Positions 46,053 to 55,999 are shown, numbered from the stretch's first letter. The stretch is DNA of 64,000 bases from Sutcliffiella horikoshii (GCF_020524325.1 NZ_JAIVKY010000005.1:124001-188000); one strand, 5' to 3'. Notes: a model not told the origin generated them from the sequence alone. A program made the numbers and translations.

Positions 46053-47732
46053 ATGAAGCATTCTTGGTGGAAGGAAAGTGTCGTGTATCAAATTTATCCT
46101 CGAAGTTTTATGGATTCCAACGGCGATGGCATTGGTGATATTCAGGGGATTATCATGAAGCTGGATTACCTGAAGGAACTTGGTATCGATACCATATGGC
46201 TATCTCCAGTATACGAATCACCAAATGATGATAATGGGTACGACGTTAGTAATTACATGAAAATAATGGACGAGTTCGGATCAATGGAAGATTGGGAAGA
46301 GCTGTTACAACAGATACATATAAGGGATATGAAATTGATTATGGACCTTGTAATCAATCATACTTCTGATGAGCACGAGTGGTTTGTGCAGGCGAAAACA
46401 TCCAGGGAAAATCCATACCGTGACTATTATATTTGGAGGGACGCAAAAGACGGCAAGGAGCCTAACAACTGGGCATCTAATTTTGGAGGGTCTGCTTGGG
46501 AATATAATGAAGAGACAAAAGATTTTTACTTGCATTTATTCTCTAAAAAACAGCCTGACCTAAACTGGCAAAACGAAAAGCTTCGGGAAGAAGTGTATCA
46601 CATGATGAAATGGTGGCTGGATAAAGGTGTCGACGGATTTAGGATGGATGTTATCAACTTTATTTCCAAAGTAGATAACTTGCCTGACGGAGAGATGAAA
46701 CCTGGGAAAAAATTTGCTTCTGGAAGCAAATTCTACCGTAACGGACCAAAGATTCATGATTACTTAAAAGAAATGAATGAGAAGGTTTTGTCTCATTATG
46801 ATGTTATGACGGTCGGAGGGATGCCTGGCGTTACTCCTGATCAAGCAAAAGACTACACAGGTGAAGAACAAAATGAACTGAACATGGTTTTCCAATTTGA
46901 ACATATGGGATTGGATAATGGACCGAATGGGAAATGGGACTTGCAGGAACTTGATTTATTTGATCTTAAACAGAGTTTATCAAGGTGGCAGTATGCTCTA
47001 TCAGAAAGCGGCTGGAATAGTCTTTACTTGAATAACCATGACCAACCAAGGTCCGTCTCAAGATTTGGAAACGATGAGAAATACCGAGTAGAATCCGCAA
47101 AAATGCTGGCTACGCTTCTTCATATGATGAAAGGTACTCCATATGTCTATCAAGGAGAAGAGATTGGTATGACAAATGTACGATTTGATTCAATCGAATC
47201 CTACAAAGATATTGAGTCACTTCAAGCTTATTCCGACTTAAAAGAGCAGGGGTGGAGTGAGCAGAAAGTAATGGAAAGCCTATTCCAGAAAAGCAGGGAC
47301 AATGCCAGAACACCGATGCAATGGAACAATGAGGAGCACGGTGGCTTTTCTACAGGGGAACCATGGTTAGCGGTAAACCCGAATTACAAATCTATCAACG
47401 TAGAAGCCGAAAGAAATAATGAAGATTCTATTTTTAACTATTACAAACGATTGATTCAATTACGAAAGCAAAATGATCTGATTGTTTATGGAGATTACGA
47501 ATTGATTCTTGAGGATGATTCAGAGATTTACGCCTATGTTAGAAGCTATCAAAACAAAAGGCTGCTTGTAATCTGCAACTTCTATGACAAGGAGCCAACA
47601 TTCAGATTACCAAGAAATATTAATTTTATGACCAAACAACTATTATTAAGTAACTATTCGGTAGAAGAACAAAGTAATATTGCTGAATTCACCTTGCAAC
47701 CATATGAAGCGCGGGTTTATTTATTGAATTAA
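46053..47732 (+). CDS. GH13 alpha-glucosidase (oligo-1,6-glucosidase type) with catalytic Glu replaced by Gly
   Basis: The 559-residue protein matches GH13_31 oligo-1,6-glucosidases: WWKESVVYQIYPRSFMDSNGDGIGD, DLVINHTSDEHEWF, the nucleophile Asp199 in GFRMDVINF, and NNHDQPR. The acid/base segment that reads TVGEMPG in homologues reads TVGGMPG; residue 256 is Gly (GGG, 46818-46820). As read, it should have little hydrolytic activity. It could be a recent point mutation, a sequencing error or a protein kept for binding. The sequence otherwise appears intact. 28 nt separate it from treA. Confidence 0.88.
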   Translation: MKHSWWKESVVYQIYPRSFMDSNGDGIGDIQGIIMKLDYLKELGIDTIWLSPVYESPNDDNGYDVSNYMKIMDEFGSMEDWEELLQQIHIRDMKLIMDLVINHTSDEHEWFVQAKTSRENPYRDYYIWRDAKDGKEPNNWASNFGGSAWEYNEETKDFYLHLFSKKQPDLNWQNEKLREEVYHMMKWWLDKGVDGFRMDVINFISKVDNLPDGEMKPGKKFASGSKFYRNGPKIHDYLKEMNEKVLSHYDVMTVGGMPGVTPDQAKDYTGEEQNELNMVFQFEHMGLDNGPNGKWDLQELDLFDLKQSLSRWQYALSESGWNSLYLNNHDQPRSVSRFGNDEKYRVESAKMLATLLHMMKGTPYVYQGEEIGMTNVRFDSIESYKDIESLQAYSDLKEQGWSEQKVMESLFQKSRDNARTPMQWNNEEHGGFSTGEPWLAVNPNYKSINVEAERNNEDSIFNYYKRLIQLRKQNDLIVYGDYELILEDDSEIYAYVRSYQNKRLLVICNFYDKEPTFRLPRNINFMTKQLLLSNYSVEEQSNIAEFTLQPYEARVYLLN

Positions 47733-47766
47733 TATCTACTATTTTAATTAAAAGAGGTGCGTGAAA

Positions 47767-49467
47767 ATGAGTAAAATAAAACAAGAACCATGGTGGAAGA
47801 GGTCTGTTGTTTATCAAATCTATCCAAAAAGCTTCAATGATACAACAGGAAACGGCGTAGGGGATATCCAAGGTATTATTGAGAAGCTTGATTACTTAAA
47901 AGAACTAGGAGTCGATGTTATTTGGCTCACTCCTATATACAAATCACCTCAAAAAGATAATGGTTACGATATCAGTGATTATTTTTCCATTCATGAAGAA
48001 TATGGAACGATGGAAGACTTTGATCAGCTTTTATCCCAAGCGCATGATAGAGGAATTAAAGTCATCATGGACATTGTGGTGAATCATACATCCACAGAAC
48101 ATGAATGGTTCCAAAAATCCAAAGTACAGAAAGACAATAACCCATATCGTGATTTTTATATTTGGAAAGACAGCAAACAAGATGGCAGCGAACCGACAAA
48201 CTGGGAATCCAAATTTGGCGGGAACGCTTGGCAATATGATGAGAAAACAGGTCAGTGGTATTTGCATCTATTTGATGTGACCCAAGCTGACTTGAATTGG
48301 GAGAATGAAGAAGTTCGCAAACAAGTTTATGATATGATGACGTTTTGGTTTGAAAAGGGAGTAGATGGTTTTAGGCTAGATGTAATAAACCTCATTTCCA
48401 AAGACCAGAGTTTTCCGGATGATGACGGCTCTGTGCCTCCAGGCGATGGTCGTAAATTTTACACAGACGGACCACGAGTTCATGAATATATGAATGAAAT
48501 GTACGAAAAAGTGTTTTCTAAATATGACAGCATGACGGTAGGGGAAATGTCCTCAACGACAATTGATCATTGTATAAAATACACTCGACCTGATCGAAAC
48601 GAGCTCAGCATGACATTTAACTTCCATCATTTAAAAGTGGATTATCCGAATGGAGAAAAATGGTCTGTTGCAGATTTTGATTTCCAACAATTGAAGGATA
48701 TTTTATCCACATGGCAGATTGAAATGGAAAAAGGCGGCGGTTGGAATGCTCTGTTCTGGTGCAACCATGATCAACCGCGTGTCGTATCTCGATATGGGGA
48801 TGATGGAAAATTTCACAATAAATCAGCAAAAATGCTTGCTACAAGCATGCATATGATGAGGGGTACTCCTTACATTTATCAAGGGGAAGAGTTCGGAATG
48901 ACCAACCCAGGATTTGTGAAAATAAGTGACTATCGGGACGTAGAATCTTTAAATATTTTCAACTTAAAGAAGGAAGCTGGAATGAGTGAGGAAGAAATAC
49001 TCGAGATCCTCCGTCATAAGTCCCGCGATAATTCAAGAACGCCGGTTCAGTGGAATAGAGAAGAAAATGCAGGATTTACGAAAGGCACTCCTTGGATTGG
49101 AGTGGCAAATAACTACAAAGAAATCAACGCTGAGACAGCTTTGAATGACGAAGATTCCGTTTTCTATCATTATAAAAAGTTAATTGAATTACGCAAGAAC
49201 TATGATGTTATCACACATGGAGATTTTAAATTGATTTCAGGAGATCATCCGCAAATCTTTGCCTATATCCGTAATAGTGAAAATGAAAAACTTCTTGTGG
49301 TAAGCAATTATTATGGGAAGGAAAGTTCGTTTGTGCTACCAGAGGATGTTGATGTAGATGGCTACAAATCAGAAGTGCTGTTAAGCAACTATGAGGACTC
49401 TAGCAATCAATATAGTGAGTTGACTTTACGTCCATACGAATCCATCGTTTATCACCTGAAAAAGTAA
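47767..49467 (+). CDS. treA: Trehalose-6-phosphate hydrolase (phospho-alpha-1,1-glucosidase)
   Basis: Cleaves imported trehalose-6-P to glucose and glucose-6-P. The 566-residue GH13_29 protein has WWKRSVVYQIYPKSFNDTTGNGVGDI, FRLDVINLISK (nucleophile Asp), the intact acid/base TVGEMSSTT and CNHDQPRVVSRYG. MSSTT after the Glu is typical of TreA/TreC rather than oligo-1,6-glucosidases. The frame opens at GTG 47761, but AGAGGTG is better spaced for ATG 47767. Followed after 27 nt by treR. Confidence 0.92.
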   Translation: MSKIKQEPWWKRSVVYQIYPKSFNDTTGNGVGDIQGIIEKLDYLKELGVDVIWLTPIYKSPQKDNGYDISDYFSIHEEYGTMEDFDQLLSQAHDRGIKVIMDIVVNHTSTEHEWFQKSKVQKDNNPYRDFYIWKDSKQDGSEPTNWESKFGGNAWQYDEKTGQWYLHLFDVTQADLNWENEEVRKQVYDMMTFWFEKGVDGFRLDVINLISKDQSFPDDDGSVPPGDGRKFYTDGPRVHEYMNEMYEKVFSKYDSMTVGEMSSTTIDHCIKYTRPDRNELSMTFNFHHLKVDYPNGEKWSVADFDFQQLKDILSTWQIEMEKGGGWNALFWCNHDQPRVVSRYGDDGKFHNKSAKMLATSMHMMRGTPYIYQGEEFGMTNPGFVKISDYRDVESLNIFNLKKEAGMSEEEILEILRHKSRDNSRTPVQWNREENAGFTKGTPWIGVANNYKEINAETALNDEDSVFYHYKKLIELRKNYDVITHGDFKLISGDHPQIFAYIRNSENEKLLVVSNYYGKESSFVLPEDVDVDGYKSEVLLSNYEDSSNQYSELTLRPYESIVYHLKK

Positions 49468-49494
49468 TGCTACAATAGCTGTAGGTGGTAGAAA

Positions 49495-50202
49495 ATGAAA
49501 AATAACAAATATCATGCAATTTATCAGCAGCTGGTAATGAAAATAGAAAGACAAGACATCATGGCTGGAAGTAAGCTTCCGTCGGAGCATGATTTGATGG
49601 AACTTTTCGATACTTCAAGAGAAACGGTAAGAAAAGCTTTAAATCAACTTGCTCAGAACGGTTATATTCAAAAAGTCCGTGGAAAAGGCTCGATTGTGCT
49701 AGCACGTGATAAATTTGATTTTCCCATTTCAGGCTTGGTCAGCTTCAAGGAATTAGCAGAGAAAATGGGTAGACCTTGGGAAACAGTAGTGCACGAACTA
49801 GAATGCGTTGTTGGCTCCTCTGACTTAGAGTCTAAATTAGGAGAGAGGGACTTGTGGAAAGTGGTACGTTCTCGCAAGGTGGATAATGAAAGTATCATCT
49901 TGGATAAAGATTACTTCATCAAAAGCCAAGTGCCTTATCTAGACACAGAAATTTGCAGTTACTCCATCTATGATTACTTGGAATCGGAAAGAGGAATGCA
50001 AATAGCTTTTGCCGATAAAGAGGTAACAGTAGAGGAAGCAACGGATGAGGACAGACAGCTGTTGGACTTGAATGGTTTAACTCATGTCGTTGTGGTAAAA
50101 AGTATCGTCCACTTGGATGATGCAAGTCCTTTTCAATTTACGGAATCGCGTCACCGTTTGGACAAATTCCGATTTGTTGATTTTGCTAGAAGAATGAAGT
50201 AA
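49495..50202 (+). CDS. treR: Trehalose operon repressor, GntR/HutC family
   Basis: A 235-residue protein with winged helix (YHAIYQQLVMKIERQDIMAGSKLPSEHDLMELFDTSRETVRKAL, GYIQKVRGKGSIV) and a UTRA effector domain (GLVSFKELAEKMG onward). It matches B. subtilis TreR, which senses trehalose-6-P. The two TGTATATACA palindromes upstream of the EIIA gene are its likely targets. It is cotranscribed with treA (27 nt apart). Confidence 0.92.
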   Translation: MKNNKYHAIYQQLVMKIERQDIMAGSKLPSEHDLMELFDTSRETVRKALNQLAQNGYIQKVRGKGSIVLARDKFDFPISGLVSFKELAEKMGRPWETVVHELECVVGSSDLESKLGERDLWKVVRSRKVDNESIILDKDYFIKSQVPYLDTEICSYSIYDYLESERGMQIAFADKEVTVEEATDEDRQLLDLNGLTHVVVVKSIVHLDDASPFQFTESRHRLDKFRFVDFARRMK

Positions 50203-50209
50203 GAACATG

Positions 50210-50238
50210 GAAAGGCACTCTTATTTAGTCGAGAGTGT
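50210..50238 (+). terminator. Intrinsic terminator after treR
   Basis: AGGCACTC pairs with GAGTGTCT (one G-U), then T5. Loop about 10 nt. Confidence 0.8.
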
Positions 50239-50354
50239 CTTTTTTATTTCTGTAAATATTTTAATTTTCAAATATATCATTTAAATTCCTCCTTTCTTCT
50301 TATATAATGGGTATATAAAAGATTCGATTATCGAAATAAATGGAGGGGAAGTAC

Positions 50355-52166
50355 ATGGCACAGGTATTGAATAAAGCATTAAAAAGAGAGGAAGTTCCGG
50401 TAGAGCAAACTTGGAATCTTGAAGATTTGTTTGTTTCCACAGAAGAGTGGGAGCAGGAGTTGCAAGGGGTCCAAGAGGATCTTTCGACTGTCACTCGTTA
50501 TAAAGGGAAAGTTGTGGAAGATGCGAAAACATTACTTATGTGTTTGAAGGATAAGGATTCATTGACAGAAAGAGTTGTGAGGGTGATGACATACGCATCC
50601 CTGAAGCAATCCGAAGATGGAACGAACCCTGTAAACCAAGCGAATTCGACTCGTGTTGGGGGCATGCTTTCCAAATTCAGCGCCAGTATATCATTTTTTG
50701 AATCTGAAATTCTTCAATTGGATGAAGATGCGTTAAATGCATACATAGTAGAAGAGCCGGAGTTGGAAGAATATAAAAAAACCTTGATGGACGTACTGGA
50801 AACAAAGCCACACAAACTTTCACCTGAGGCAGAAGAAGTACTTTCTGCCTTTGGAGAAGTGCATAATGCACCATATACTATCTATCAGAGAAGTTTAATT
50901 TCGGATATGAGATTTCCTTCATTTTTTACTAATGATGGACAGGAGCATCCGTTATCTTTTAATTCTTTTCCTAATTACGAAGGTTCTTCCAATACAGAAT
51001 TACGTAGAAAAGCCTACCAAACTTTTATCGATACACTTAAACAATACAAGCATACGTATGCCGCTACTTATGCAACAGAAGTTAAAAAACAGGTGGTAGA
51101 AGCACGTCTGCGAAACTATGATTCTGTAACGGATATGCTTCTTCATGACCAACAGGTGACAAAAGAGATGTATCATAATCAGTTGGATACCATCCAAAAT
51201 GAGTTGGCCCCACATATGCGCAGATATGCTGAATTGAAAAAGCGAGTGTTAGGTTTAGAGACTATGCATTTCTGTGACTTAAAGGCTCCACTAGATCCTG
51301 ATTTTAACCCTGAGATCACCTATGAGGAAGCATCTAAATTAATTTTAGAGTCATTGGAAGTGATGGGACCTGAATATATGGAGATCATGGAAGAAGGGGT
51401 AAACAATCGTTGGGTTGACTTGGCTGATAACGTAGGGAAGGGTTCTGGTGCTTTTTGTTCTAGTCCGTATGGTGTTCATCCATACATTTTAATGACATGG
51501 AGTGACTCTATGAGGAATGCCTATACACTTGCCCATGAATTGGGTCATGCAGGGCACTTTCGCTTAGCGGGCAGATACCAGAAGCTTTCTAACACCCGTC
51601 CATCAAGGTATTTTGTAGAAGCGCCTTCCACTATGAATGAAATGCTCTTAAGTCAACACATTCTATCTCAGCCGAATGATGAAAGAATGCGCAGATGGGT
51701 AATCCTACAATCTTTAGGGACGTATTATCATAACTTTGTGACACATATTCTTGAAGGGGAACTTCAGCGCAGAGTATACGATCTAGCAGACAAAGGAACT
51801 CCTATCACCGCCAATGTTCTATGTGAACAAAAGACCGCTTTGCTTTCTGAATTCTGGGGAGATGCAGTGGAAATGGATGAAGGAGCTGGTTTGACCTGGA
51901 TGCGACAGCCTCACTATTATATGGGGCTCTATCCTTACACCTACTCAGCGGGACTTACTGCTTCTACAGCTGCAGCCAAACAAATTCAGGAAGAAGGCCA
52001 CACGGCTGTAGAACGTTGGCTATCGGCATTAAAAGCAGGAGGCACATTGAAACCACTAGAATTAATGCAATTGGGTGGAGTTGATATGACAACACCTGAA
52101 CCAATTAAGACAGCTGTCGCTTATGTCGGTTCATTGATTGACGAACTAGAAAAGAGCTTTTCCTAA
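50355..52166 (+). CDS. pepF: Oligoendopeptidase F
   Basis: M3B zinc endopeptidase cutting 7-17-residue peptides in the cytosol. The 603-residue protein has the zinc site AYTLAHELGHAGHF with the distal glutamate in FVEAPSTMNEMLL, and LTWMRQPHYYMGLYPYTYSAGL near the end. The frame opens at ATG 50340, but GGAGGGG (50343-50349) lies 5 nt before ATG 50355 (MAQVLNKALKREEVP), which is preferred. Monocistronic with its own terminator. Confidence 0.93.
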   Translation: MAQVLNKALKREEVPVEQTWNLEDLFVSTEEWEQELQGVQEDLSTVTRYKGKVVEDAKTLLMCLKDKDSLTERVVRVMTYASLKQSEDGTNPVNQANSTRVGGMLSKFSASISFFESEILQLDEDALNAYIVEEPELEEYKKTLMDVLETKPHKLSPEAEEVLSAFGEVHNAPYTIYQRSLISDMRFPSFFTNDGQEHPLSFNSFPNYEGSSNTELRRKAYQTFIDTLKQYKHTYAATYATEVKKQVVEARLRNYDSVTDMLLHDQQVTKEMYHNQLDTIQNELAPHMRRYAELKKRVLGLETMHFCDLKAPLDPDFNPEITYEEASKLILESLEVMGPEYMEIMEEGVNNRWVDLADNVGKGSGAFCSSPYGVHPYILMTWSDSMRNAYTLAHELGHAGHFRLAGRYQKLSNTRPSRYFVEAPSTMNEMLLSQHILSQPNDERMRRWVILQSLGTYYHNFVTHILEGELQRRVYDLADKGTPITANVLCEQKTALLSEFWGDAVEMDEGAGLTWMRQPHYYMGLYPYTYSAGLTASTAAAKQIQEEGHTAVERWLSALKAGGTLKPLELMQLGGVDMTTPEPIKTAVAYVGSLIDELEKSFS

Positions 52167-52175
52167 ACCACTTCA

Positions 52176-52208
52176 ACACCCTATCTCATTGCGGATAGGG
52201 TGTTTTTA
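52176..52208 (+). terminator. Intrinsic terminator after pepF
   Basis: CACCCTATC (52177-52185) pairs with GATAGGGTG (52194-52202), then TTTTTA. Confidence 0.88.
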
Positions 52209-52238
52209 GCCTTTTGCGAAATGACGAAGCTTTGTCTA

Positions 52239-52265
52239 TCAACATTCCCGCTTTTAACCCGATAA
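52239..52265 (+). promoter_or_regulatory. Candidate sigma-D (motility) promoter of cheV
   Basis: TCAA (52239-52242), a 15-nt spacer, then CCCGATAA (52258-52265) against the sigma-D consensus TAAA-N15-GCCGATAT. It lies 45 nt upstream of cheV, a chemotaxis gene, so motility-type control is reasonable. Confidence 0.55.
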
Positions 52266-52310
52266 AAAAAGAAGAGAAAAAATAGTTAAGAACGGAAGGG
52301 CGTATTATTT

Positions 52311-53213
52311 ATGGAAAAAACAAGTGGTATACTATTAGACTCTGGTACAAATGAAGTGGAATTTCTTGAATTTCTTCTCGGAAGTACCAGCTTTGGCATA
52401 AATGTCTTAAAAGTAAGGGAAATCATTAAGCCTGTAGCAGTGACCAAAATCCCTCATTCCCATAATAACGTTGAAGGGATTATCGAACTGAGGGGAGAAG
52501 TTCTGCCAATCATAAATCTAAGAAGGGCATTACATATAAAAGAGAAAAACGAGTTTTTAGAAGAAAAATTCATTGTTACAGAATTCAATGGCATGAAAGT
52601 CATTTTACGAGTAGATCATGTAACTCAGATTCACCGTTTATCATGGGCTGAGATGGAGAAACCGGCTTCCTTACAGCATGGATTTGAAGATCATATCACT
52701 GGAATCATCAAACAACCGTCTCAGATGATCCTTCTGTTGGATGTGGAAAAGATTATGTTTGATATATATCCTAATCTGGATAAAGAAGCGTCCCGACTTC
52801 ATGAAAATCTTAACCCTGCTCGGAGTGAAAAACGTATTATCATTGCTGAAGATTCCCCGATGTTGAGAAAACTTCTAGAAGAGACTTTGCTAAGTGCAGG
52901 ATTTGAACATATTCAATTCTTTGAAAATGGCAAAAGTGCATGGGATTTCATGGAGACCGTAGTGAAAAGTGGAGAGCAAATCGTAGACTTGTTAATTACG
53001 GATATAGAGATGCCTCAAATGGATGGTCATCACCTCACGAAGAAAATCAAGGAAGATAGCGTTCTTTCAAAGATACCCGTTATCATATTCTCTTCCCTGA
53101 TAACAAATCATCTCCGACATAAAGGGGATCAAGTAGGAGCGAATGCTCAAATCAGCAAACCTCAATTGACAAAGTTAGTTGAATTACTAGATGAGCAGCT
53201 ATTAATTAACTGA
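52311..53213 (+). CDS. cheV: Chemotaxis coupling/adaptation protein CheV
   Basis: A 300-residue protein with an N-terminal CheW domain (EFLLGSTSFGINVLKVREIIKP, VEGIIELRGEVLPIINLRR) and a C-terminal receiver domain (RIIIAEDSPMLRKLLEETL, phosphorylatable Asp in DLLITDIEMPQMDG, ISKP lysine). CheV couples receptors to CheA and adapts signalling when phosphorylated. It converges with ykyB, the same neighbour as in B. subtilis, with a shared terminator. Confidence 0.94.
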   Translation: MEKTSGILLDSGTNEVEFLEFLLGSTSFGINVLKVREIIKPVAVTKIPHSHNNVEGIIELRGEVLPIINLRRALHIKEKNEFLEEKFIVTEFNGMKVILRVDHVTQIHRLSWAEMEKPASLQHGFEDHITGIIKQPSQMILLLDVEKIMFDIYPNLDKEASRLHENLNPARSEKRIIIAEDSPMLRKLLEETLLSAGFEHIQFFENGKSAWDFMETVVKSGEQIVDLLITDIEMPQMDGHHLTKKIKEDSVLSKIPVIIFSSLITNHLRHKGDQVGANAQISKPQLTKLVELLDEQLLIN

Positions 53214-53228
53214 GCTTTTTAAAGGAAT

Positions 53229-53263
53229 GAAAAGCCCAATCTACTAAAAGATTGGGCTTTTGT
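53229..53263. terminator. Bidirectional terminator between cheV and ykyB
   Basis: AAAAGCCCAATCT pairs with AGATTGGGCTTTT at 53230-53262. Confidence 0.87.
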
Positions 53264-53272
53264 CGTTCTTTG

Positions 53273-53755
53273 TTATAAGTAGCTCTCACCAAGCTTTTTA
53301 AATACAGGCTTTTGATACTGCCTCTTTGTATGATTTTTTTGTCCATCTGTCGGTTGGAAATTTGTGTACCGTTGAAGTAAACTTTTCGCTACAGATAAGG
53401 ACATGTTAGCTTTGGGATTACGATAATGATCATTTAGCTCTCCAAGATGCGGCAATTCTGAGAAGTCTTCTTTTGTAGGTGGAAGATGAAAGTAATATTC
53501 CCCTGCCAATACAAGGACGTCAGATTGTTGGCGGCTGTTCTTTGGGTTTCTTGAAAAATGCAATCCTTTTTTAGTAGCTTTGCCTTCGGTGATAAGTTTC
53601 TCTAAGGCTTTTCTTTTTAAGGTATAGAGAAACTTTGGATCCGGCGCGGTTTTTGCATGCCGATTTACAGTAAAGATGGCACGTGAGAGGTTTTCGATAG
53701 AAGATTCAAGAGGGGAATCGGTTTTTCTTTGGTTTGAATAACTTTTATTATGCAT
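53273..53755 (-). CDS. ykyB: YkyB family protein
   Basis: A 160-residue basic, soluble protein with NLSRAIFTVNRHAKTAPDPKFLYTLKR, GLHFSRNPKNSRQQSDVLVL, YYFHLPPTKEDFSELPHLG and the conserved end KPVFKKLGESYL, matching B. subtilis YkyB over its length. Function unknown. AAAGGAG lies upstream on the minus strand. Its place next to cheV is conserved in Bacilli. Confidence 0.92.
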   Translation of the reverse strand: MHNKSYSNQRKTDSPLESSIENLSRAIFTVNRHAKTAPDPKFLYTLKRKALEKLITEGKATKKGLHFSRNPKNSRQQSDVLVLAGEYYFHLPPTKEDFSELPHLGELNDHYRNPKANMSLSVAKSLLQRYTNFQPTDGQKNHTKRQYQKPVFKKLGESYL

Positions 53756-53828
53756 AATAGGCTCCTTTCCTTTTCCTTATTATACTGTGCCTTCACGTAA
53801 AATGGAAGGGTTGCTCCAACTTCATCCA

Positions 53829-55340
53829 TTATTGGGCTGAAGCTAGAGCATGTTCTGTGTCTTTTTTCATAAGTGAGGTGAAGATATCAACAAACTCCGG
53901 GTCCCATTGGGTGCCTCTTCCACTTTGCAAAATAGCCAAAGCTTTTTCTTTTTTCATCCCCAACCGATATGGACGATCTGATGTCATGGCGTCATAGGCG
54001 TCGGCGACCGCGATGATTCTGCCGAAAAGAGGAATCTCGTGACCAATTAATCTATCAGGGTACCCATTTCCATCAAAGCGTTCATGATGGTTTCTGACAC
54101 CTGGTATTAATGGAGACATTGCCTCTTTAGGTTGTACTTGATCTAAGATTGTCGCCCCAAGCAAAGGGTGTCGTTTTATTTCTTCGAATTCTAATTCTGT
54201 AAGCTTTCCATCCTTTAATAATACCTCATCCTTCACTCCGATTTTGCCGATGTCATGAAGAAGGGCGGCGTTTTTTAGCAGCTCAAGTTGATGTGGAGGC
54301 ATTCCCGCCTTTTGGCCAATTAATACAGAGTATCTGCTTACCCTTAATGAATGTCCTGCCGTATATGGGTCGCGTGCGTCAAGGGTGGTTGAAAGGGTTT
54401 GATAGAAACTTTCCATCAACAGCCTATTGGTTTCATTTCTCTCCTCAAGTCCTTGCACCATGGAGTTAAAGCCTTGAATTACTTGGGAAAATTCATCTGA
54501 ATACAATTCCTTAGCGGGTGATAGATTGTTATTTTTTACGTTTTGCATTCCTTTTAACAGTTGAGTAATGGGTTGGATGATGTCTTTAAATAACAAAAAA
54601 GCACCAAAAGAAGAAAACGCGGCAGCAATGAGAAGAATCAATACTCCCCAATTCCAAAAATCTATTTCCAAAGTAAGGGTTTCAAAGCGAACTTCGGTTG
54701 CTAAACTAAATAAAAGTACGGGGAAAATTCCGATAAATAAGGTGCTTACTAAAAATTTTGTACGCAAGGAAACTATTATATCCCCATGTATGGATAAAGA
54801 TAGGCGGTATAAATCCTGTGTAGTTTCCTGTAGATAATCCAAAACAGGCCTTATTGCTTTAACTGTAAGGAAATACTCTATAAACGCATGCATTCCAGCG
54901 ATTAACACAGCACCAAGTGAAGCAAGAAGTACATACCGATATGGCATGTTTAAGAACCCGAACCGTATGCAGATTATCGCAAGGATGATGGCGGGAATGG
55001 AAAGTCCAAGCAGGTGGGGACCTATGATTCTTTTAACTGTTATTATAGGAAAACGCTGAATATGTAAAAAAGCTTTCTGGTAATCAGTATATGTATTATC
55101 TGTATTAGTAAGGATAACTTTGATGGGGTGCAGTTGCTTGTGAAAAGCATAAGATTCACAAAGGACCATGTTAAATGCAGAAGTTAGTAAAATGCTAATC
55201 ATTATATTTATTTCAGAAAGGGATAGGTTTAAAGTAGAAAAGATAAGTATGCCCCCTACCCCGAGAACTGCAATGGAAGAACCAAGAATATAATTTATGA
55301 TAAGTTGTTTAACAAAACGAGTATATGTTTGCTGATGCAA
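53829..55340 (-). CDS. Membrane HD-GYP domain protein (probable c-di-GMP phosphodiesterase)
   Basis: A 503-residue protein with six or so N-terminal membrane helices, a HAMP-like linker (FKDIIQPITQLLKGMQNVKNN, about 250-300), and a C-terminal HD-GYP domain with LDARDPYTAGHSLRVSRYS, LLHDIGKIGV, HPLLGATIL, NHHERFDGNGYPDRL and AVADAYDAMTSDRPYR. These hydrolyse c-di-GMP. TTG 55340 is preferred because AAGGAAGGG lies 5 nt upstream; the frame is open to 55400. It occupies the place that ykuC has in B. subtilis. Confidence 0.88.
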   Translation of the reverse strand: MHQQTYTRFVKQLIINYILGSSIAVLGVGGILIFSTLNLSLSEINIMISILLTSAFNMVLCESYAFHKQLHPIKVILTNTDNTYTDYQKAFLHIQRFPIITVKRIIGPHLLGLSIPAIILAIICIRFGFLNMPYRYVLLASLGAVLIAGMHAFIEYFLTVKAIRPVLDYLQETTQDLYRLSLSIHGDIIVSLRTKFLVSTLFIGIFPVLLFSLATEVRFETLTLEIDFWNWGVLILLIAAAFSSFGAFLLFKDIIQPITQLLKGMQNVKNNNLSPAKELYSDEFSQVIQGFNSMVQGLEERNETNRLLMESFYQTLSTTLDARDPYTAGHSLRVSRYSVLIGQKAGMPPHQLELLKNAALLHDIGKIGVKDEVLLKDGKLTELEFEEIKRHPLLGATILDQVQPKEAMSPLIPGVRNHHERFDGNGYPDRLIGHEIPLFGRIIAVADAYDAMTSDRPYRLGMKKEKALAILQSGRGTQWDPEFVDIFTSLMKKDTEHALASAQ

Positions 55341-55435
55341 GAAATCCCTTCCTTTATCACTAAATATTTCTAGTACAATTATAATCAATCTTACCGGCAT
55401 GTTCTAGTATATTTGTTGGATATGAAAAGGAAATA

Positions 55436-55939
55436 TTATTGAGGGCGAATTAGAACTCTGGTCCCATTAGGTACTATTGAAGCAAGTTGAAGGACATCTT
55501 GGTTATTCATCCGAACACATCCGCGAGATACAGCTTTGCCAATAGAGCTTGGATCGTTCGTTCCATGAATTCCATAAGATAATTTGGACAGGGAGAGCCA
55601 CATTGCACCAAAAGGGCCACCAGGGTTTGGTTGTCGGTTTACGATAATATAATTGCCAACAGGGGTTTCAAAGAGCATCCTGCCGACTGCAATTGGATAT
55701 GTTTTGATGATGGTCCCATTTTCTTTCAGAACCAACTTCCTATTCGCGATGGATATTTCAATGGAATAGGGGATGGTATTTGCATCAGGCAGACCGGGGA
55801 TGATAATTTGTTGACCCGGAAATATTACATTAGGGTTTGATATGGAATTTACAGCCAAAATTTCAGTTAATGGCCTTCGATAATCCAACGAAATAGAACT
55901 AAGCGTTTCTCCCGGCCTCACAACATGTACAGCCAACAT
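55436..55939 (-). CDS. ykuD: LysM-L,D-transpeptidase YkuD
   Basis: A 167-residue protein with an N-terminal LysM ([45 protein letters not shown]) and a YkuD catalytic domain ([34 protein letters not shown], active-site [20 protein letters not shown] with His and Cys). It forms 3-3 peptidoglycan cross-links, mostly in spores. The start at 55939 has AGAGG 5 nt upstream. The frame is open to 56050, but that stretch is a palindromic repeat that lies just 5' of the gene. Confidence 0.94.
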   Translation of the reverse strand: MLAVHVVRPGETLSSISLDYRRPLTEILAVNSISNPNVIFPGQQIIIPGLPDANTIPYSIEISIANRKLVLKENGTIIKTYPIAVGRMLFETPVGNYIIVNRQPNPGGPFGAMWLSLSKLSYGIHGTNDPSSIGKAVSRGCVRMNNQDVLQLASIVPNGTRVLIRPQ

Positions 55940-55999
55940 ACTAACCTCTTTCATAATAAATTTGTTGTTAAAAAGGTCGTTTAGCATGAAGAGTTTTAT

